Of a stretch of DNA of 46,916 nt, positions 42,079-46,916 are shown one piece after another. Within the stretch, counting starts at the first letter, position 1; every line of letters begins with the position of its first letter. The notes below the pieces were generated by a model. It was not told the origin of the DNA. It did not search any database and saw nothing but the letters and a program-made list of their open reading frames with translations. Location: the NCBI GenBank assembly GCA_001931905.2, contig MSJI02000146.1, forward strand, positions 1 through 46,916. Reading direction: 5' to 3'. Source of the stretch: Cladosporium sp. IMV 00045. Its lineage: Eukaryota > Ascomycota > Dothideomycetes > Cladosporiales > Cladosporiaceae. The position numbers were made by a program, and so were the translations under genes.

Positions 42079-43152
42079 AAAAGTGAGCGACGAAGACCAC
42101 GGCATTCGGACTACGGCATGTGGGCTATGGCGTGCTACTGGCTGATCAGAAGTCCGAGAGAGCATCAAAGGTCTTCTTGCAACATTACTCCGACTTTATT
42201 TCCTGTTGAACGAGACGACATCCCCTTTTTGACTTCACGACACTCCTTGCATATAAATTTCGTGGCTTTCCATCATGTAGCAGTACATACACATGCAAAC
42301 GTTTCCAAATTGCAAAGAAACAGAACATTAAAAGTGTTTCCAATCTCAACTCCACTTTCAGATTTCTAAGGTTCAAACCCCAAGCTACGCCCATACCATG
42401 CATACACGCGCCTCGAGCAAATCGGCACTGGCTGCGAGCCTCTCACCGACAGGCAAGTAAATCCACCACCCCATCATATCCATAACAAGACTCCTCGCTC
42501 CGCACATCCCCCTCCTCTCCTTCCTCCTCCTCCTCCTCATGAGCATTACCACCAACCCTTCCAGAACCAACCATCTCCCTCCCACAACCCCTCGCCAACA
42601 TCCCCTCAATAATTGCGGCCGAGTCTCCAACTTCATTCTTACTCTTCAAACCGCTCAGAGAATCACATTTTGCCAACGATGGCGAGTCGGCGGAATGGGC
42701 GAAGTCGCATTCGTTGGCTATGATGAAGGCGTCGAGTTCTACGGAAGGTTTCCGTCAGAGATCTGTGGGTTTGGGAAGGACAGGGGGAGAATGGATACCG
42801 GCGAAGAGGATGTGGCAGTCCATCGTTTTTCAAGTAACGGGTTTGCTTGTTGGATTCAGGTGTTGATGCGGAAGTTTGAGCTGCTGGTGGCGGTGTTGGG
42901 AATGAGAGCAAGAAAGCGAATATTGAGTGTGTTAGGAGATACACGTATTGGACACGAAAGATTCAGATCATAATGGCATGGCGTCCACCGTTTGCGAGGG
43001 TGATGTAACCCAGCCACATGTCGAGAATGGTCAATATGGGATAGAACCAGCTTTGTGTGGTGTTTGCTGCTGCCCGCCGTGACGAAGTGGCAAGAGCCTC
43101 GTGACAGAATTGAACGTCTATCAAACTTCAGCAGGAAGCAATCGACAACCCG
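42079..43152. other. Gene-poor stretch with an unproven minus-strand coding candidate
   Basis: On the minus strand a frame ending at 42443 reads AKCDSLSGLKSKNEVGDSAA and then GNAHEEEEEEGEEGDVRS. Upstream it can be joined through a plausible intron (GTATCC donor near 42800, CTCTGAC branch, GTAG acceptor near 42742) to a frame with FIIANECDFAHSADSPSLAK and a start MDCHILFA near 42825. This would give a small acidic protein of about 105 aa. No family is recognised, and the model is weak. The remainder is non-coding as far as I can see. Confidence 0.3.
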
Positions 43153-43512
43153 TCAGCTCATGGGACGAAGGAAAAAATGCCGACAGGAATGCAGTGATTG
43201 AGAGACAAAAAGCACGATGAAACAAATGAACCTCATGATATACCAAAGCAAACCCAATGCATTCAACAAGAAAACAAGTCCAGGCAAGGGCGTCCTAAAC
43301 CCCCAACCTCCAATTTCCTCGAAGGGTATGCAAACCAGAAGAGCATCTAACAACATGCCAGCTATGCGTGCGCCGATGATCCGTGCCTGCCGTGTATCCC
43401 CATGTTCGGACCTCATAGCAACAGCGTCTAGCAGTGAAAGACTCGGAAAAAGAAGAACCAAACCAGCGCGCAAAGCCTTCCAAGTTGATCCAGCGGACCC
43501 TGCCGCTGACAT
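43153..43512 (-). CDS. Hypothetical small membrane protein
   Basis: 119 aa from ATG 43512 (MSAAGSAGSTWKALRAGLVL). The frame is also open upstream to 43674 with a less likely start. Three hydrophobic stretches are visible: AGLVLLFPSLSLLDAVA (about 15-32), ARIAGMLLDALLVCIPF (about 50-67) and LPGLVFLLNALGLLWYIM continuing into a second hydrophobic run FICFIVLFVSQ (about 79-108). That suits a three- or four-helix membrane protein. It has a normal protein look between the segments (RSEHGDTRQARIIGAR). No family is recognised. The 3' end could be altered by an intron I do not see. Confidence 0.45.
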   Translation of the reverse strand: MSAAGSAGSTWKALRAGLVLLFPSLSLLDAVAMRSEHGDTRQARIIGARIAGMLLDALLVCIPFEEIGGWGFRTPLPGLVFLLNALGLLWYIMRFICFIVLFVSQSLHSCRHFFLRPMS

Positions 43513-43707
43513 CCGTATTCGTGAACGCTGGTAGATAGAGTGATGGTGATGAAAAAGATTGGTGAAAAAGCCATAATAAAGATTCCGCAGGGTGGTTGAT
43601 ATTCGGGGTATAGGGATTGATTCTGTACAAAAGGGCAAATCACAAAGGCCGGAGGATTGTGGAGACATTCGCATTTCCTGTTTGCGAGATGATGGGACTG
43701 AGCGGCT

Positions 43708-46700
43708 CTACTTGGAGTTCAGCATCGATTGAACACTGGCCAGGCGCTGCTTGAGGGAGTCGTGATCGGAGAGCGTCTGTGAAATGATAGTCAGCAACGA
43801 GCGTCTTATAACGCACTTGAGGGGATCCATCCCTACCTGCGCATGCATCATCTTAGCGTTAACGAACTCCCTCTCCATCTCATCCAACTCCTCCTTGAGG
43901 GCGCGGTTCTCATTCTGCACCTCGATGTTGCGCTGCATGATGCGGTCCATCTCCGCCTTGAGTTTCTCCTCAACCTCGGCGGGCTGCTGGTCGACCATTT
44001 TCTGGAACTCGACGACCTGCACTTTCAAGCCTTCGTTGTCGTCCGCGAGCGTGTCGTTGTCCATTTTCAACCGCACCATGTCTGAGGCCATGTTGACGTG
44101 CTCGACGTCGTGTTGCTGCGCGCGCTCTTCCAGAGTTCGGACATAGGAGGTCAGGTGCGTGTTGCTGGAGCGGAGGGTTTCGAGTTCCTGCTCTGTTTCT
44201 TTGGCCAGGCGTTGGGATTCTTCCCATTCGGCTGTGTATTGCGCCAGTGTCTCCTCGGTTATGACGACCGCTGTAGCGTCGTGGACCATCTCATCGGCGC
44301 GGTAGAGCTCCTTGTCAGCGCCGCCCGATACGGAGCCGAAGAAGCCTGAGTCTAGCAGCGAGGAAGCCGAGGGCGACTTGTCGATGTAAACATCAAAGAG
44401 CTTCTCTTTCAGGAAGTTCGTGATCTGTGACATATCCTTCATCTCCAACAAAGCAGTCTTGTTGCGTTGCATAAGGACTATGCCGAACTTGAGAATCGCC
44501 GTCAAACCTTCCGAGAAAAGCAGATCGTAGACCCTCAGGACAAGCTGCAGTGGGAAGCGATAAGCGAAAAGCGTGAGGAACCATTGTGTGGCGTAGAGCT
44601 GGGGAGTGACGTGTCTTCTCTTGAGATGGCAGTACAACGCAGGTTCGAGATCTTCGAGCAAGCGTTCAAATTTGTACAGGTGTAGGTGAAGGCCAGGCAT
44701 TTCGGGTTCGAACAGCGAGCGGAGGTCGTACTTGTGCATAAGCCGGACAAGCAATGTGAAGGCTTCCTCCTCGCTCATGTTGAAAAGTAGGGGCATGGCA
44801 ACGAAGTTGATACCTTGCGCGTAGCCCACTGCCTCGTCGAAAAGAGCATATGATTTACACAGACCGAAGAGGCCGTCCTGAAGCCCAGCGGACTGTGCAT
44901 ATTTGCTGAAGGATGTGCGGGCGCCCAGATCACGTCTGATTGTCTTTTCAAGTTTGGCCAGAGTCGCAGCGTCCCGCTTTTGCTTCTCTGCAAGAAGCTT
45001 GGTCTTCAACTCAGAGCTGGCACCGTCCACTGACTGCGGTGGAGATGTGAGGGTTGAAGTGGCTGGCGTTGATGAATCGGAGTGTACACTTGAGCGCGAG
45101 GAAATCGCAGACTCCTTCTCCTTCTCGTTGACACCTTGGCCGACGTAGCTGGAGTTGCCTCGCGACAACGGAGGCCTCTGTTCCGCTTCGGTTCCTCTGG
45201 CTTTCAGTGTCTTGTACAAGGCTTCCAGATCTTCACTCTTGCTGTCTGCGAGAACCTGCCAAACAACGCCTCGAATCGCAGGAGGGATGCCATTTGCGAT
45301 CGCCTTGGCGATTTCTGCACCACCGGTACGCTGCACAACAGCAGGTCCTTCATATACCAAAGATTGCCACAGGTCCCAGTCTACAGGCGCAGACTCTGCG
45401 GCAGGTCCAGCTGTCATCCCAGACGCAGTTCCAGGAGGCAGTTTGCGGTCCACTGGTGGAGACTTGAGCAGAGACGACGCTCTTCTTGTCCTGGTCTCGG
45501 GATGTTCTTTGGTCGGGCTAGCAAGAGACTCCCTTGCAACGCTTTCTCCATCACCGTCCTCGATCGCCTCCTCGTGACCATGCTCTTCTTGCGCTCTGAG
45601 TGTTGCAAAGCGGTCTCTCAAGCTCGGCTTGAAGTCGTCTTCGGGACCGTCTGCGATAGATCCCAGCCTGGCGCCATCTGCAGACGCCATTGAGCTGCCG
45701 GTTCCTCTCCGCTCGAGTGGCCTGCCTTCTGAGCGTGATGCGACTGGCGATCGTGCCTTGCGGATGCTGCCCATCCTCCCAAAGAACGATCCGAGACCGC
45801 TTGATGCTTTGCGTGCCAGATTGCCGGGCTGTGGTGGTGGAGACATGTTGCCAGAAGAGTTCTTCCTAGGCGATGTTGCGGCCGACCCATTTGCGTCTGG
45901 AAACAACTCCTTGACAGGTGATTGCCTGCCTGACGGCGTCTCTCGTGCTACTTGGTCAAGATCGCTGGGAACAGGCTGGCTGACGTTGACAGGAAATCTC
46001 GGCGAGACACTGCGCTGTCTGCCATGGAAAGGCTTTTGTGGTGCGGTCGTGGAGTTTCGCTGTGTCGACGAGGACTTGGAAGGTGAGGATGGCTCCGATG
46101 GGAACGCCCCAGGTGCTGCTGAATCGAGAGCGCCAGTATTGGCAGGGTTTGGCCCTGTGGGTGTAGGCGGTTCTACCTCGAGAGGTGGGTTGTTTGAAGT
46201 CTGCGACTCGTTTCTCGAGTGCGATCCTGCCATGTTTTCTGGTTGTGCGTCTTCTTTCTTTGTTTCACCGCCATCGCTATGCGGGGAGCTCGCGCCTTGT
46301 ATACCCAGACCCTGGGCCTCGGGGTTCTGTTCAGTATTATCATCTTGCTTGCTGTCGCTGTCGCCGTTTGCTCGAGGTGTGTCTACGGCATCTTCAAATG
46401 CATCCTATGCGGGGTCAAGGTTAGCTTTTGAGCGGTGTTTTGATATAGATTCATTCCAACCAACGCATATAACATACCGGCTTTTCTGTGGGCGACTCAT
46501 CCTCATCCCGCAGCTTCATTTCATTGCTCATGTTGGCGATGCTTAGGCTAATTGGGGATGCCTTGCTTTTTCTGGCTTCTTGACGACTGGCCCGACGACT
46601 TTGAGAGCGACTGCTCGGGCGGACACTCTTCCTCCGATCGGGAATTCCAGGTGCTTGGTTTCGCTGCTCGACGGGCTGCTGAGGGGACAAAGAGAACGAA

Positions 46701-46858
46701 GGGTCGGGCGAGGTCAGCGCAGACACATCGCTGCTATAGTCGGTCGTTCCGGGCGAGGTGGTGGTCGAGGTGACTTGCAGGTGGATGTCACCGTCGGGAT
46801 CTGGGGATGTGGCTTGCTGTGCGCCTGCAGGAGCAGGGATGTCGTTTACCCTTGCCAT
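43708..46858 (-). CDS. gyp5: TBC-domain Rab GTPase-activating protein, Gyp5-like
   Basis: Three exons on the minus strand: 46858-46478, 46404-43837 and 43776-43708, giving 1005 aa. Intron 1 (46477-46405, GTATGT...CATAG) links DESPTEKP to DAFEDAVDTPRANGD. Intron 2 (43836-43777, GTAGGG...CACAG, branch GCTGAC) is exactly 60 nt and carries no stop, so retention would insert 20 residues. Splicing gives MMHAQTLSDHDSLKQRL. The N-terminal 390 residues are Ser/Pro-rich and disordered. The TBC domain (about 440-730) has the catalytic arginine in IRRDLGARTSF and the glutamine finger in YAQGINF, so it should be active. Then comes a coiled coil (about 800-980). Yeast Gyp5/Gyl1 act on Ypt1/Sec4 in ER-Golgi and polarised secretion. 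The ortholog call rests on this TBC-plus-coiled-coil layout. Confidence 0.9.
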
Positions 46859-46916
46859 GGATGGCGGAAAGGCTCACACGAGCGAGATCGACGGAGCCGC
46901 AGTCTGGAAGCTGCTT

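Noticed and set aside
42370..42383. A GGTTCAAACCCC sequence resembling a tRNA B box
   Set aside because: No A box, acceptor stem or anticodon arm can be folded around it on either strand.
45629..46546. A 305-codon plus-strand frame opposite the RabGAP gene
   Set aside because: It crosses the RabGAP exon-intron boundary without any splice logic and has no recognisable protein features.

Overview
This is nuclear DNA of a filamentous ascomycete. The genes have short GT-AG introns (about 53-84 nt) with CTAAC/CTGAC-type branch sites, the coding DNA is GC-rich, and the gene set is typically fungal: a Pom1-type DYRK kinase, a GT62 mannosyltransferase, a Dicer-like protein of the Dcl2 type, a Gyp5-like TBC protein, a Yke4-type zinc transporter, Nop16 and gamma-tubulin. 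A dothideomycete is my best guess from the look of the proteins, but I cannot prove it from this window.

Layout. (1) 1-3200: the 3' end of a Pom1-like kinase gene and a complete three-exon mnn9-like gene. (2) About 3970-13486 and about 13548-23503: two direct copies of a roughly 10-kb block. Gene order is the same in each: F-box protein, a 45-codon micro-gene, a decayed coding remnant, a 574/578-aa protein of unknown function, a ZIP zinc transporter (minus), nop16 (plus) and gamma-tubulin (minus). The copies differ by many synonymous changes and intergenic indels. Copy 1 carries a broken F-box gene, and its gamma-tubulin is cut by a 20-N assembly gap (13487-13506) followed by a run of 13 G. 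(3) 24216-46858, single copy: Pgc1-like glycerophosphodiesterase, Dicer-like protein, Old Yellow Enzyme, an SMP/C2 membrane-tether protein, N-acetylglucosamine-6-phosphate deacetylase, a large secreted Ser/Thr-rich repeat protein, a small putative membrane protein and a Gyp5-like TBC RabGAP.

The main question is whether the 10-kb block is a true tandem duplication or two diverged contig ends (alleles or homoeologs) that overlap and were placed end to end across the gap. The geometry (copy 1 stops exactly at the gap, copy 2 starts just after it) fits false tandem placement at least as well as biology. In either case the two copies make a natural comparison. Nop16 is identical in protein sequence despite about 30 silent changes. 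A 45-codon ORF, with a TATA-like sequence about 130 nt upstream, differs only at four silent third positions while its surroundings diverge. I consider this unannotated micro-gene the most novel item in the window.

The genes are housekeeping or accessory functions with no evident shared pathway. Two are cell-surface related (mannan polymerase, secreted repeat protein), two are cytoskeleton or polarity related (Pom1-like kinase, gamma-tubulin), three are membrane or lipid related (Pgc1-like, SMP/C2 protein, RabGAP), and one belongs to RNA silencing (Dicer-like).
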